NCBI RefSeq assembly: GCF_001678495.1
Contig: NZ_JTJL01000030.1
Span: forward strand, 18,851-82,850
DNA from: Gallibacterium salpingitidis
GTDB lineage: Bacteria > Pseudomonadota > Gammaproteobacteria > Enterobacterales > Pasteurellaceae
DNA length: 64,000 nt
Direction: 5' to 3'
The position numbers and the translations under genes were made by a program. Below, in pieces: positions 55,461 to 64,000 of this stretch (position 1 is the first letter of the stretch; each line of letters opens with the position of its first letter). Under the pieces are notes generated by a model. The model worked only from the letters and a program-made list of their open reading frames with translations, searched no databases and had not been told where the DNA came from.

Positions 55461-57944
55461 GTGGACAAGGAATTTATTGCGCATATTCGCAAATCAGATA
55501 AAGCACAACAATCTGTTGCTGCCCATCTTTGTGAAACCGCTGCCTTATCAGCATTTTTTGCATCAAAACTAGGCTTAGAACTTGCTGGTGAATTAATTGG
55601 CTTAATGCATGACTTTGCTAAATATTCTCTAGATTTTCTTAAATATATTTGTGGAGAGAATGGTATTCTTAATCCTGATATAGACGAATATCAACCATTA
55701 CCTAATGGACAAAAAATTGATCATTCTACTGCCGGAGCACAATGGATTTATCAAAGACTCTCCCTCGCCGGTAAACACAATAGCGGACAACTATGTGGAC
55801 AAATTCTTGCTTTATGCATCGCATCTCACCACGGTGCCGGCTTAATTGATTGTCTAGACAGTAATGGTAATGCTAAGTGGGAAGAACGGTTATCAAAAAC
55901 AGATGAACTTACTCATCTTAGTGAATGTAAAGACAATGCAGATACCATGATCATACAAAAAGCTGAGTCATTAGCGAGTAAAGAATTATTAGCGCAAATG
56001 CTTACCGCAATTAAAGCCGTTTTAAAATTGCCACTTAGTCACAAAATTAAAGAGTTCTATTTAGGCTGCTTTACACGTTTTTTGTTTAGCTGTTTAATTG
56101 ATGCAGATCGTATTAGTAGTGCTGATTTTGATCGCAATGAACAAGCTACTATGCGCCGCTTACAACAACGTCCTAACTGGCAAGAAGCTATTGATAAACT
56201 GGAAGAGAAATTAGCTCAGTTTGAATTAAAATATCCGATTGATCGTATCCGCCAACAAATTTCTAATACTTGTCTTCAGCGTGCAAATGATCCACAAGGT
56301 ATTTATACATTAACTGTACCAACAGGTGGTGGTAAAACATTATCCAGTCTTCGTTATGCTTTGCATCATGCCAAAATACATAATTTAGATCGAATTATTT
56401 ATATTATTCCTTATACCTCTATTATCGATCAAAATGCTGATGAAGTTCGTAAAATTCTTGGTGATGAGTGGATTCTCGAACATCATTCGAATCTTGATCC
56501 AGAAAAACAAACTTGGGAGAACAAATTATTAGCGGAAAACTGGGATAAACCGATCGTATTCACCACTATGGTACAATTTCTCGATGCTTGGTTTGGTAGT
56601 GGTACTCGTGGCGCTCGTCATATCCACCCTATGACTCGCAGTATCTTAATTTTTGATGAAATTCAAACCTTACCAATCAAGTGTGTTCATCTCTTTTGTA
56701 ATACCCTAAATTGGCTAACTTCTTTTGGTAAAAGTAGCGCTATTTTATGTACTGCTACTCAACCTTTATTAGGCGAAGATGGATTAACCAATTTTCCTCT
56801 TACAGAGCGAGAACATATTCAATCCCAAGGTTTACTAAAATTAGCAAATAACGCTGAAATTATTGGCAACCATCAGCAAATTAATAATCTCTTTACTTCA
56901 CTCTCACGAGTTGAAATGCTATTTAAACAAAAAGCAGGAGGATGGTCTGTTACAGATGCAGGCGATTTTTTGCTGGAACAATTCAAAAGTTTTTCAAGCT
57001 GCCTATTTATTGTGAACACGAAAAAATGGGCTCAAGATCTCTATCTATACTGCAAACAACAAAATATTCCTAAAGAAGCTTTATTCCACTTAAGCACTAA
57101 TCAATGTGCAGCTCATCGTAAAGTACTATTTGATCAAATCAAAGATCGCTTAAAGAATAAACAACCTGTTCTTTGTATTAGTACCCAATTAATCGAAGCT
57201 GGGGTAGATATTTCTATGGCCTGTGTAATTCGTGCATTAGCCGGTCTAGACAGCATTGCACAAGCTGCTGGTCGCTGTAATCGACATGGAGAAAATGAGG
57301 ATAAAGGTAAAGTCTGGATATTAAACTTACAAGAACCAAATCTAGCGAAAGTTCTACCTGATATTGATATAGGCCAACAACAAGCTGATCGTATTTTTCG
57401 TGAATTTAACCATCAAGATATTTTGCAACCTGCTGCTATGCAGCAATATTTCCAATACTATTTCTACAATCGTTTCCAAGAAATGAGTTACTCAGTAAAA
57501 GGAAGCTCTTCTGGTAGCTTATTGGATTGGTTAAGTGACAATTGTTATAACGTTTACAGTGCTAAAAATGATAAACGTAGGCAGAACAAACAATATCCTT
57601 TATTGATGCAGTCATTTAAATCAGCAGGACAAGCATTTGAAGCTATTGATGCACCAACTCGAGCCGTTATCGTGCCTTATGCTGAAGCGGGTAAAAAACA
57701 TATTGCTACATTGTGTAGCCAATGTGATGCTAATAAAAAAGATACCAATTTTTACACTAGCCTAAAACAAGCACAACGTTTCAGCGTCAATGTCTTTCCT
57801 AATATTTGGCATCAATTACAAAATGAAAACGCCATTATCGAAATTGGCAATACAGGTATCTACTATCTTGACGAACGCTATTACGATAACGAATTCGGAC
57901 TTTCCTTAAGTGGAACCGGTGTAATGGCAACTCTTAATTGTTAA
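55461..57944 (+). CDS. cas3: Type I-C CRISPR helicase-nuclease Cas3
   Basis: Effector that unwinds and degrades target DNA after Cascade recognition. It has 827 residues. The N-terminal HD nuclease domain (about 1-240) shows AAHLCETAALSAFF and LIGLMHDFAKYSLDFL. The SF2 helicase has Walker A YTLTVPTGGGKTLSSLRYAL near 280-299, ILIFDEIQTLP (DExx) near 396, LCTATQPLL and, later, QAAGRCNRHG. Start is GTG 55461 with AAGGAG eight bases upstream. First gene of the I-C operon; its stop lies eight bases before the cas5c start. Confidence 0.96.
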   Translation: MDKEFIAHIRKSDKAQQSVAAHLCETAALSAFFASKLGLELAGELIGLMHDFAKYSLDFLKYICGENGILNPDIDEYQPLPNGQKIDHSTAGAQWIYQRLSLAGKHNSGQLCGQILALCIASHHGAGLIDCLDSNGNAKWEERLSKTDELTHLSECKDNADTMIIQKAESLASKELLAQMLTAIKAVLKLPLSHKIKEFYLGCFTRFLFSCLIDADRISSADFDRNEQATMRRLQQRPNWQEAIDKLEEKLAQFELKYPIDRIRQQISNTCLQRANDPQGIYTLTVPTGGGKTLSSLRYALHHAKIHNLDRIIYIIPYTSIIDQNADEVRKILGDEWILEHHSNLDPEKQTWENKLLAENWDKPIVFTTMVQFLDAWFGSGTRGARHIHPMTRSILIFDEIQTLPIKCVHLFCNTLNWLTSFGKSSAILCTATQPLLGEDGLTNFPLTEREHIQSQGLLKLANNAEIIGNHQQINNLFTSLSRVEMLFKQKAGGWSVTDAGDFLLEQFKSFSSCLFIVNTKKWAQDLYLYCKQQNIPKEALFHLSTNQCAAHRKVLFDQIKDRLKNKQPVLCISTQLIEAGVDISMACVIRALAGLDSIAQAAGRCNRHGENEDKGKVWILNLQEPNLAKVLPDIDIGQQQADRIFREFNHQDILQPAAMQQYFQYYFYNRFQEMSYSVKGSSSGSLLDWLSDNCYNVYSAKNDKRRQNKQYPLLMQSFKSAGQAFEAIDAPTRAVIVPYAEAGKKHIATLCSQCDANKKDTNFYTSLKQAQRFSVNVFPNIWHQLQNENAIIEIGNTGIYYLDERYYDNEFGLSLSGTGVMATLNC

Positions 57945-57952
57945 GGAGCATT

Positions 57953-58672
57953 ATGGCAAATAAAATTAGTTTTCGCGTATGGGGACGACAAGCACTATTT
58001 ACCGATCCAATTACCAAAATTGGTGGAGAAAAATTTAGTTATCAAGTTCCTACCTACGAAGCGATTAAAGGTATCATCAGAAGTATCTACTGGAAACCTA
58101 CTCTCATTTGGCATGTAGACCGTATTAGAGTGATGAAACCTATTCGCACGCAAAGTAAATCCGTAAAACCATTAGATTGGAATGGCGGTAATACTTTGGC
58201 CATTTATACCTATCTACAAGATGTTGAATATCAAGTAGAAGCTCATTTCGAATGGAATCAACATATTCCTGCACTAGAACAAGATCGTATTAAAGGAAAA
58301 CATCTTTCAATCGCCGAACGTATGATTCAACGTGGCGGCAGACAAGATATTTTTCTTGGTACACGTGATTGTCAAGGTTATGTGGAACCCTGTGAATTTG
58401 GTGATGGTATTGGTTTTTATGATCAAGTAGATAACCTTGATTTTGGTTTAATGTTTCACAGTTTTGGTTACCCCGAAGAAACGGGTAATCATGAATTAAT
58501 CAGCCGTTTTTGGCTAGCAAATATGCAGCAAGGCATTATTACTTTTCCTCAAATTAATGATACAGATCGTTTAAAGACTCGTTTTATCCGCAAAATGAAA
58601 CCAGAAAAACAATTTGGTTTAAATCAAAATACCAAATCTGTTGAACAAGAAGCTGAGGAGCTAGGATTATGA
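57953..58672 (+). CDS. cas5c: Cas5c (Cas5d), crRNA-processing subunit of type I-C Cascade
   Basis: In type I-C, Cas5 replaces Cas6 and cleaves pre-crRNA at the repeat stem-loop. It has 239 residues from the ATG at 57953, with AAGGAG immediately upstream, partly inside the end of cas3. SFRVWGRQALFTDPITKIGG at about 6-25 and SYQVPTYEAIKGIIRSIYWK near 29-48 are characteristic. FLGTRDCQGYVEP near 138 matches the catalytic region. It overlaps cas8c by four bases. Confidence 0.94.
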   Translation: MANKISFRVWGRQALFTDPITKIGGEKFSYQVPTYEAIKGIIRSIYWKPTLIWHVDRIRVMKPIRTQSKSVKPLDWNGGNTLAIYTYLQDVEYQVEAHFEWNQHIPALEQDRIKGKHLSIAERMIQRGGRQDIFLGTRDCQGYVEPCEFGDGIGFYDQVDNLDFGLMFHSFGYPEETGNHELISRFWLANMQQGIITFPQINDTDRLKTRFIRKMKPEKQFGLNQNTKSVEQEAEELGL

Positions 58673-60693
58673 GTTGGATGCAAAGGCTTTATCAAACCTA
58701 CGATCAAATTTTACAACATAAGTTGGATACCTCCACAACCCCTCTTACTCCGGTAGGTCATACACTGCAAACAGCGCATATTGTAATTACCTTAAATCAG
58801 AAAGGTGAGTTTCAAACAGCGACTGTAATGCCACCAAAGACAACAATTATGTTGCCTGTAACTGAAGATTCTGAAAATCGTACCAGTGGCGAAGCTCCTC
58901 ACCCTTTCGCAGATAAAATTCAATATGTTGCCAAAGATTACCTCGATTATGGTGGTCAGAAAAATTCTTACTTTGATGGTTACCTTACTCAATTACAAAA
59001 ATGGTGTAATTCCTCTTTTGCTCATCCAAAAGTAAAAGCTATCCTAAATTATGTTAGTCAAGGAACAGTAATGGCTGACTTGATTAAACAAGGTATTTTT
59101 CATTTAGATAATAATGGTCATGTATTAAATAAATGGGAAAATAACTCGACTGCCCCGGCTATTTTTGCAACATTACCAAAATCACAAGAATATGGTGCTG
59201 CACTAATTTGTTGGCGAGTAGAAATCCCTAATGATCTCAATGCAGATACTTGGACTGATAGAAGCATTCAACAATCATGGATCGACTATATTGCTAGCAG
59301 CAATAACAACAGAGGCTTTTGTTTTATTAAAGGTCAAAAAGATGTTATTTCTAACATGCATCCAGCCAAACTACGCCATACTGGTGATAAAGCAAAATTA
59401 ATCTCTTCTAATGATAAAGACGGTTATACCTTCCGAGGGCGTTTTGATGATGCAAATGAAGCAGCATCAATTTCTAATGAAGTTTCCACAAAAGCACATA
59501 GTGCATTACGTTGGTTAATTTCACGACAAGGTATCCGTAATGGAGATCAAGTGACTGTTGCTTGGGCTATTGATCCCCAAACAATACCACCATCACCATT
59601 ACAAGATAATTATGATTACCTAGATGATGACGACGATGATTATGAAATTCCTTCAATCGATGACGGAAAAAATGAGTTATCAAATGAGTTATCAACAGAA
59701 GAACACGTACCAAAATGGTCCATCAACCTTGGCCAACAAGCAGCTGCAATTATTAAAAAGAAAATGCTCGGTTTAAAAGCAGAGTTACCTCAACATCAAC
59801 AAATATCTTTGCTAATGCTTGATTCTGCTACTCCTGGGCGAATGGCATTAACATATTATCAGGAATTTTTACCAGATGACTATTTTGCCAATCTTGATGC
59901 TTGGTTAGATGATTTTTGTTGGTATCAACGTTATTCACGTAATAAAAAAGAGGACAAAAAAGAGGATAAACGCACCACTTGGCCAGTGATTCCGCCATCA
60001 CCAGATGCTATTGCAAAAACTGTCTATGGCAGATCATTAAGTGATACCTTGAAAAAACAACTTTATGCACGTCTATTACCTGTTATTGCTGGCGGACCAT
60101 ACATTCCATTCCCACTAGATTTAGTACAAAAAAGTATTGAATCTGCTTGTAATCCTAACGGCTATGAACGCTGGGAATGGGAACGAAATGTTGGTGTAGC
60201 TTGCGCTTTATATAAAGGATGGCGGATACGTGAAGATCGCAGAATTTATTATCATGATTCATCAAAATGGAGAAACTACTCTATGGCCTTAGAAAAAGAA
60301 AATCGCTCCCGCGATTATTTATATGGAAGATTGTTAGCTATCGCTGAAAATATAGAATCTTATGCACTCTATTTAGCTGGAGAAAAGAGAACTACCAATG
60401 CAGAACGTTATATGCAGCGTTTCGCACAACATCCATTCTCAACTTGGCGTAATATTGAATTAGCACTAATCCCATATCAAGAACGCCTGCAAAATAATAA
60501 TAAAGATTACGGTAAACAAGATCTTGATGAAATTATGGATCTATTCAAATCAGAAGACTTTATTTGTGACGATAAATTAAGTGGCGAATTCTTACTTGGT
60601 TATCACAGCCAAAAGATGGAAATTTATCGCAAAGTAGCTGAACTCAAAGCAAATAAAGATAAATCCAAGAATGAAACTAAAACAGATGAATAA
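58669..60693 (+). CDS. cas8c: Cas8c (Csd1), large subunit of type I-C Cascade
   Basis: Large subunit that recognises PAM and opens target DNA. At 674 residues it is longer than many Cas8c proteins. N-terminal MSWMQRLYQTYDQIL, and the C-terminal block YLYGRLLAIAENIESYALYL near 550, match the family. An acidic insert at about 316-345 (LDDDDDDYEIPS) includes an exact 12-bp tandem duplication (59671-59694). A lysine-glutamate repeat at 59944-59967 is a second short duplication. Overlaps cas5c by ATGA. The insert probably lies in a loop. Confidence 0.92.
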   Translation: MSWMQRLYQTYDQILQHKLDTSTTPLTPVGHTLQTAHIVITLNQKGEFQTATVMPPKTTIMLPVTEDSENRTSGEAPHPFADKIQYVAKDYLDYGGQKNSYFDGYLTQLQKWCNSSFAHPKVKAILNYVSQGTVMADLIKQGIFHLDNNGHVLNKWENNSTAPAIFATLPKSQEYGAALICWRVEIPNDLNADTWTDRSIQQSWIDYIASSNNNRGFCFIKGQKDVISNMHPAKLRHTGDKAKLISSNDKDGYTFRGRFDDANEAASISNEVSTKAHSALRWLISRQGIRNGDQVTVAWAIDPQTIPPSPLQDNYDYLDDDDDDYEIPSIDDGKNELSNELSTEEHVPKWSINLGQQAAAIIKKKMLGLKAELPQHQQISLLMLDSATPGRMALTYYQEFLPDDYFANLDAWLDDFCWYQRYSRNKKEDKKEDKRTTWPVIPPSPDAIAKTVYGRSLSDTLKKQLYARLLPVIAGGPYIPFPLDLVQKSIESACNPNGYERWEWERNVGVACALYKGWRIREDRRIYYHDSSKWRNYSMALEKENRSRDYLYGRLLAIAENIESYALYLAGEKRTTNAERYMQRFAQHPFSTWRNIELALIPYQERLQNNNKDYGKQDLDEIMDLFKSEDFICDDKLSGEFLLGYHSQKMEIYRKVAELKANKDKSKNETKTDE

Positions 60694-60722
60694 CCATTGC
60701 CACGATTAGGAGGAACATACTT

Positions 60723-61568
60723 ATGAGTTTAACTAAAAAAATTGATTTTGCGCTTATTATCAATGTACAAAACGCCAATCCTAATGGTGATCCATTAAAT
60801 GGCAATCGACCACGCACTGACTTTTCTGGTATTGGTGAAATCACTGATGTTTGTTTAAAACGCAAAATTCGTGATCGCTTACAAGATACTGGTGAAGCAA
60901 TCTTCGTACAATCTGATGAAAGAAAAACTGACGGAATGACCAGCTTAGCCAATCGCGCTAAAGATAAAGAAGTTGGTTTAGGACCAGATGCATTTAATGC
61001 TAAGAAGGCAAATAAAGACGATACAGCGAAAAAGGCTTGTGACAAATGGTTAGATGTTCGTAGCTTTGGTCAAGTATTTGCATTTGGCAAAGGAAATGAT
61101 GCCTCTAGTGGAGTATCTATTGCTATTCGCGGTCCTGTTACTATTCAATCCGCATTTAGCGTTGTTCCAATTAATATTACCAGTACACAAATTACCAAAA
61201 GCGTCAGCGGAGAAGGTGATGGAACTAAAAAAGGTTCCGATACTATGGGGATGAAACATCGTGTGGATAATGGAGTGTATGTTGCTTATGGTGCAATGTC
61301 ACCGCAATTAGCAGAACGCACTGGATTTAGCGATGAAGATGCAGAAAAGATTAAAAATGTCTTAACTAAACTATTCGAAGGAGATGCCTCTTCAGCGCGT
61401 CCTGAAGGTAGTATGAGAGTCTTGAAACTCATTTGGTGGGAACATAATTGCAAGTCTGGCCAATACTCATCAGCAAAAGTACATCAAAGCCTAAGTGTTA
61501 ATCCTGATGGTAGTTATACCTTATCTCATCTTGATGGCTTAATCCCTGAAGAAATTGATGGTTTCTAA
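60723..61568 (+). CDS. cas7c: Cas7c (Csd2), Cascade backbone subunit
   Basis: Multiple copies of Cas7 form the helical backbone along the crRNA. It has 281 residues. FALIINVQNANPNGDPLNGN at about 9-28 is the RAMP-fold signature of the I-C group, followed by NRPRTDFSGIGEITDVCLKR. WLDVRSFGQVFAFG near 104 and MRVLKLIWWEHNCKSGQYSS near 226 also match. AGGAGGA precedes the ATG at good spacing, suggesting strong translation in line with its multi-copy role. Confidence 0.95.
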   Translation: MSLTKKIDFALIINVQNANPNGDPLNGNRPRTDFSGIGEITDVCLKRKIRDRLQDTGEAIFVQSDERKTDGMTSLANRAKDKEVGLGPDAFNAKKANKDDTAKKACDKWLDVRSFGQVFAFGKGNDASSGVSIAIRGPVTIQSAFSVVPINITSTQITKSVSGEGDGTKKGSDTMGMKHRVDNGVYVAYGAMSPQLAERTGFSDEDAEKIKNVLTKLFEGDASSARPEGSMRVLKLIWWEHNCKSGQYSSAKVHQSLSVNPDGSYTLSHLDGLIPEEIDGF

Positions 61569-61602
61569 TGATTAATTTCATAATAAATATGGAGTGCTGG
61601 AG

Positions 61603-62229
61603 ATGCGCATAATTCAAATTTCCGCACTCCAACATTACGCATTCTGCCCTCGACAATGCGCATTAATCCATAATGAACAGTTGTGGGCAGAAAATTACCT
61701 CACTGCACAAGGTACTGTGCTACATGAACGCGTAGATTCTGGGGTAACTGAAAATCGTAATGGCATTCGGTATGAACGCAGCGTTCATGTATCATCAGAA
61801 ACGCTAGGTCTTAGCGGTATCTTAGATATGGTTGAACACAATCTCAAAACTGGTTCATTAAAACCGATTGAATATAAACGCGGTAAACCCAAACCTCAGT
61901 TAATAGACGAAATTCAACTTTGTGCTCAAGCGCTCTGCTTAGAAGAAATGTTAGAAAAAACAATCACTGAAGGCGCACTTTGGTACCAACAAACTCATCA
62001 TCGTTTACCAATCATTTTTAATGAAACTTTACGGCAAGAGACAAGAACCATAATAAAGAACGTAAGAACACTACTAGAAAGCAATCAAACCCCACCACCT
62101 AATTATGGCAAACATTGCAAAGCGTGTTCATTATTAGATGAGTGCCAACCCAAATTACTTCTCCAAGATAAATCAATAAATTATGTTGCTGCACTATTCG
62201 AAGAAGACTCTTCCGATGGTGACGAATAA
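61603..62229 (+). CDS. cas4: Cas4, spacer-processing nuclease
   Basis: RecB-like nuclease with an iron-sulfur cluster that trims prespacers and sets PAM-compatible orientation with Cas1-Cas2. It has 208 residues from the ATG at 61603 (GGAG eight bases upstream). Visible are the first cluster cysteine in AFCPRQCALIHNEQ near 16-29, the active-site GILDMVEH and PIEYKRGKPK (E-x-K) near 85-95, and the C-terminal cysteines in CKACSLLDECQP near 173. Present, as usual, in type I-C. Confidence 0.95.
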   Translation: MRIIQISALQHYAFCPRQCALIHNEQLWAENYLTAQGTVLHERVDSGVTENRNGIRYERSVHVSSETLGLSGILDMVEHNLKTGSLKPIEYKRGKPKPQLIDEIQLCAQALCLEEMLEKTITEGALWYQQTHHRLPIIFNETLRQETRTIIKNVRTLLESNQTPPPNYGKHCKACSLLDECQPKLLLQDKSINYVAALFEEDSSDGDE

Positions 62230-62246
62230 TAAAGGTCAAAAGATCT

Positions 62247-63257
62247 ATGCGTAAATTACAAAATACTCTCTACATTACGACACAAGGTAGTTACCTACAT
62301 AAGGAACGTGAGACCTTAGTTATAGAACAACAAGGCAATAAACTTGCGCAAGTTCCAATTCACTCTATTGGGCATATTTTTTGCTTTGGTAATGTATTAG
62401 TTTCTCCTTTTTTAATGGGTTTTTGTGGGGAAAATAAAGTTAATTTGGCATTTTTTAGTGAACATGGTCGTTATCTTGGTAGATTACAAGGAGCACAAAG
62501 CGGTAATGTCTTATTACGTAAAGCACAATATCGTTATTCTGAAGAAAACCCACTCTCTATTGCGCGCAATATTATTGCTGCAAAAATTCAAGCTTCTAAA
62601 CATGTATTGCAACGTCATATTCGTAATTATGGTGAAAATAATATATTGCAAACTGCAATTACTGCTCTCAATCAAAGTTTAAGACAGCTAAAAAAAGCCG
62701 AAACATTAGAACAAATTCGTGGTATAGAAGGAGATGCAGCATCTCGTTATTTCTCTGTATTTCAACAATTGTTACGGACTGATAAATTTCAATTTAATGG
62801 CAGAAATCGTCGCCCACCACGAGATCCTATTAATGCGCTATTGTCTTTTCTATATAGCGTTCTTGGTAGAGATATTAGCGGGGCATTACAAAGTGTTGGT
62901 TTAGATCCACAAGTTGGTTTTCTTCATGCTGACAGACCTGGACGTGATAGCCTTGCACAAGATATTTTGGAAGAATTTCGTGCTTGGTGGATAGATCGCA
63001 TGGTATTAAGTTTGATCAATCGTAGTCAAATCAAACCACAAGATTTTGACACTGAAGCTAGCGGAGCAGTAACAATTAAACCTGAAACTAAAAAACTACT
63101 ATTTCAAACATTACAAGCTAAAAAACAAGAAAAGATTATTCATCCATTTTTAGAAGAAGAAGTAGAAATTGGGTTATTACCTTATATCCAAGCATTATTA
63201 CTTGCTCGGCATCTACGTGGAGATTTACAAGAATATCCACCCTTCTTAATGCGTTAA
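62247..63257 (+). CDS. cas1: Cas1, CRISPR integrase
   Basis: Integrates new spacers with Cas2. It has 336 residues. The N-terminal beta-sheet starts NTLYITTQGSYLHKERETL. The metal site is formed by glutamate in EQIRGIEGDAASRYF (about 155), histidine in VGFLHADRPGRDSLAQD (about 225) and an acidic residue in EEFRAWWIDRM. The protein is intact with all three ligands, so adaptation should be functional. 17 bases after cas4. Confidence 0.97.
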   Translation: MRKLQNTLYITTQGSYLHKERETLVIEQQGNKLAQVPIHSIGHIFCFGNVLVSPFLMGFCGENKVNLAFFSEHGRYLGRLQGAQSGNVLLRKAQYRYSEENPLSIARNIIAAKIQASKHVLQRHIRNYGENNILQTAITALNQSLRQLKKAETLEQIRGIEGDAASRYFSVFQQLLRTDKFQFNGRNRRPPRDPINALLSFLYSVLGRDISGALQSVGLDPQVGFLHADRPGRDSLAQDILEEFRAWWIDRMVLSLINRSQIKPQDFDTEASGAVTIKPETKKLLFQTLQAKKQEKIIHPFLEEEVEIGLLPYIQALLLARHLRGDLQEYPPFLMR

Positions 63258-63276
63258 ATCACGCTGGAGTAAAAAT

Positions 63277-63570
63277 ATGTTAATGCTAATTACTTATGAT
63301 ATTGCATTCGATGATCCACAAGGTGCAGCTAGACTTCGTCGTATTGCCAAACATTGCTTAGATTATGGCATCCGAGTGCAATATTCTGTCTTTGAATGTG
63401 ATATCGCTCCCGATCAATGGGTAAAACTCAAAGCAAAATTATTAGATACCTATAATCCTGAAAAAGATAGTCTGCGTTTTTATCATTTAGGTAGTAAATG
63501 GCGTCGCAAAGTGGAACATCATGGTGCAAAACCTGCAATAGATATCTTTAAAGACACGTTAATTATTTAA
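63277..63570 (+). CDS. cas2: Cas2, adaptation subunit
   Basis: Small dimeric scaffold for Cas1. It has 97 residues: MLITYDIAFDDPQGAARLRR at about 3-22 with the conserved aspartate after beta-1, then DYGIRVQYSVFECDIAPDQW near 30-49, normal for the I-C type. It starts 19 bases after cas1 and ends the operon, followed by a terminator and the array leader. Confidence 0.96.
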   Translation: MLMLITYDIAFDDPQGAARLRRIAKHCLDYGIRVQYSVFECDIAPDQWVKLKAKLLDTYNPEKDSLRFYHLGSKWRRKVEHHGAKPAIDIFKDTLII

Positions 63571-63581
63571 ACTCACAAAAG

Positions 63582-63629
63582 CGCTAACCATTGATACTCA
63601 TAAAAATACTGAGAGGTTAGCGTTTTTTT
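63582..63629 (+). terminator. Terminator of the cas operon
   Basis: CGCTAACC pairs with GGTTAGCG, with an inner CTCA/TGAG stem in the loop region, and TTTTTTT follows. It starts 12 bases after cas2 and separates cas transcription from the array. Confidence 0.82.
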
Positions 63630-63770
63630 AATCGCTCTTTAAAAATCAATAACTTACTTATCTATATAGCATAAATAGATATGCTATACTTTTTTAACTC
63701 TCTATTATTGTAATATTTAGCGAATTAAGCTTCTTTCCGCCTTTACTGATAAGTATTCACAATATAGGGA
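63630..63770 (+). promoter_or_regulatory. CRISPR leader with probable pre-crRNA promoter
   Basis: About 140 AT-rich bases between the cas terminator and the first repeat. TATACT at 63685-63690 is a plausible -10, about 80 bases before repeat 1; no good -35 is seen. An inverted repeat, TATAGCAT (63665-63672) and ATGCTATA (63681-63688), overlaps this -10 and could be an operator. New spacers would enter at the 63770 end. Confidence 0.6.
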
Positions 63771-64000
63771 CCAGCCACCTGCGTGTGGCTGTGAGTTGAA
63801 ACAATTTTAAATATATCAGGATCTAGCATTTTCTCACCAGCCACCTGCGTGTGGCTGTGAGTTGAAACGTCACTTACAAGATGTTATTGATAATATGATT
63901 GATAACCAGCCACCTGCGTGTGGCTGTGAGTTGAAACTCGCTGCAGTTAAATTAATATCAGTATAAAAATAGACCCAGCCACCTGCGTGTGGCTGTGAGT
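63771..64000 (+). CRISPR. Type I-C CRISPR array, first four repeats (runs off right edge)
   Basis: Identical 32-base repeats at 63771-63802, 63837-63868, 63906-63937 and a cut copy at 63975-64000. Spacers are 34, 37 and 37 bases. Repeats begin CCAGCCACCTGCG and end GTGAGTTGAAAC; CAGCCAC and GTGGCTG form a 7-bp stem with a CTGCGT loop, the target of Cas5c. The end GTTGAAAC resembles I-C repeats. The base before the repeat is A in three copies and C in the fourth, so the repeat is set at 32. Array length is unknown. Confidence 0.97.

Overview
This window is a Pasteurellaceae-type chromosome segment: AT-rich, with compact operons of gammaproteobacterial housekeeping genes. Supporting signs are the UUG-initiated rpsT, the sigma-E cluster, NadR-type NAD salvage and single hits to Pasteurellaceae DNA-uptake motifs. 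The fimbrial gene order (major subunit, chaperone, usher) and the F17-like subunit suggest a Gallibacterium or Avibacterium-like bird-associated organism. That genus call is an inference and I could not check it. I see no rRNA, tRNA, insertion sequence or prophage.

Layout. 1-2400: an F17-like chaperone-usher fimbrial operon on the minus strand, cut by the left edge, with a 12-C tract inside its promoter. 2500-8430: asnA, a YfhL ferredoxin, pgk-fba, a SetA-like sugar exporter and a hicAB toxin-antitoxin pair. 8528-11320: an amidohydrolase and an NSS-family transporter with an attenuator-like leader. 11356-20185: xerD, hmp, hcaT-proC, rdgC and the relA-dgkA-murB block. 20415-24995: mutT with a PD-(D/E)XK/DUF2075 ATPase, rlmD, and a recO that lacks any ATG, GTG or TTG start. 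25137-29745: sdhE, the rpoE-rseABC envelope-stress operon with a sigma-E promoter, greB, hslR and nudE. 29756-34838: cysQ, then the oxidative pentose-phosphate genes zwf-pgl-(GNAT)-gnd.

34866-37585 is an autotransporter whose true start (an ESPR-type extended signal peptide) is separated from its passenger by a poly-C tract. With the nine Cs present here the gene is out of frame; ten or seven Cs would restore a protein of about 906 residues. 37897-45883 is the murJ-eamA-ribF-ileS-lspA-ispH block, divergent from rpsT. 46500-48967 is pepQ-yigZ-hemG. 49042-50228 holds tusA and a hipBST-like operon whose kinase gene has been deleted to a remnant. A Sel1-repeat protein, ribB with an FMN riboswitch, ubiK, nadR, a phosphoesterase and cutC follow.

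55461-64000 is a complete type I-C CRISPR-Cas locus (cas3-cas5c-cas8c-cas7c-cas4-cas1-cas2). It is followed by a terminator, a leader and the first four repeats of an array that runs off the right edge.

The strongest signals beyond routine annotation are two separate poly-C switches on surface structures (one transcriptional, one translational), the kinase-less hipBS, the non-canonical recO start, the structured leader of the NSS transporter gene, and the nuclease-ATPase/mutT pair. I do not see a clearly undescribed multi-gene system. The DUF2075/mutT pair and the NSS leader are the best candidates for poorly described biology.
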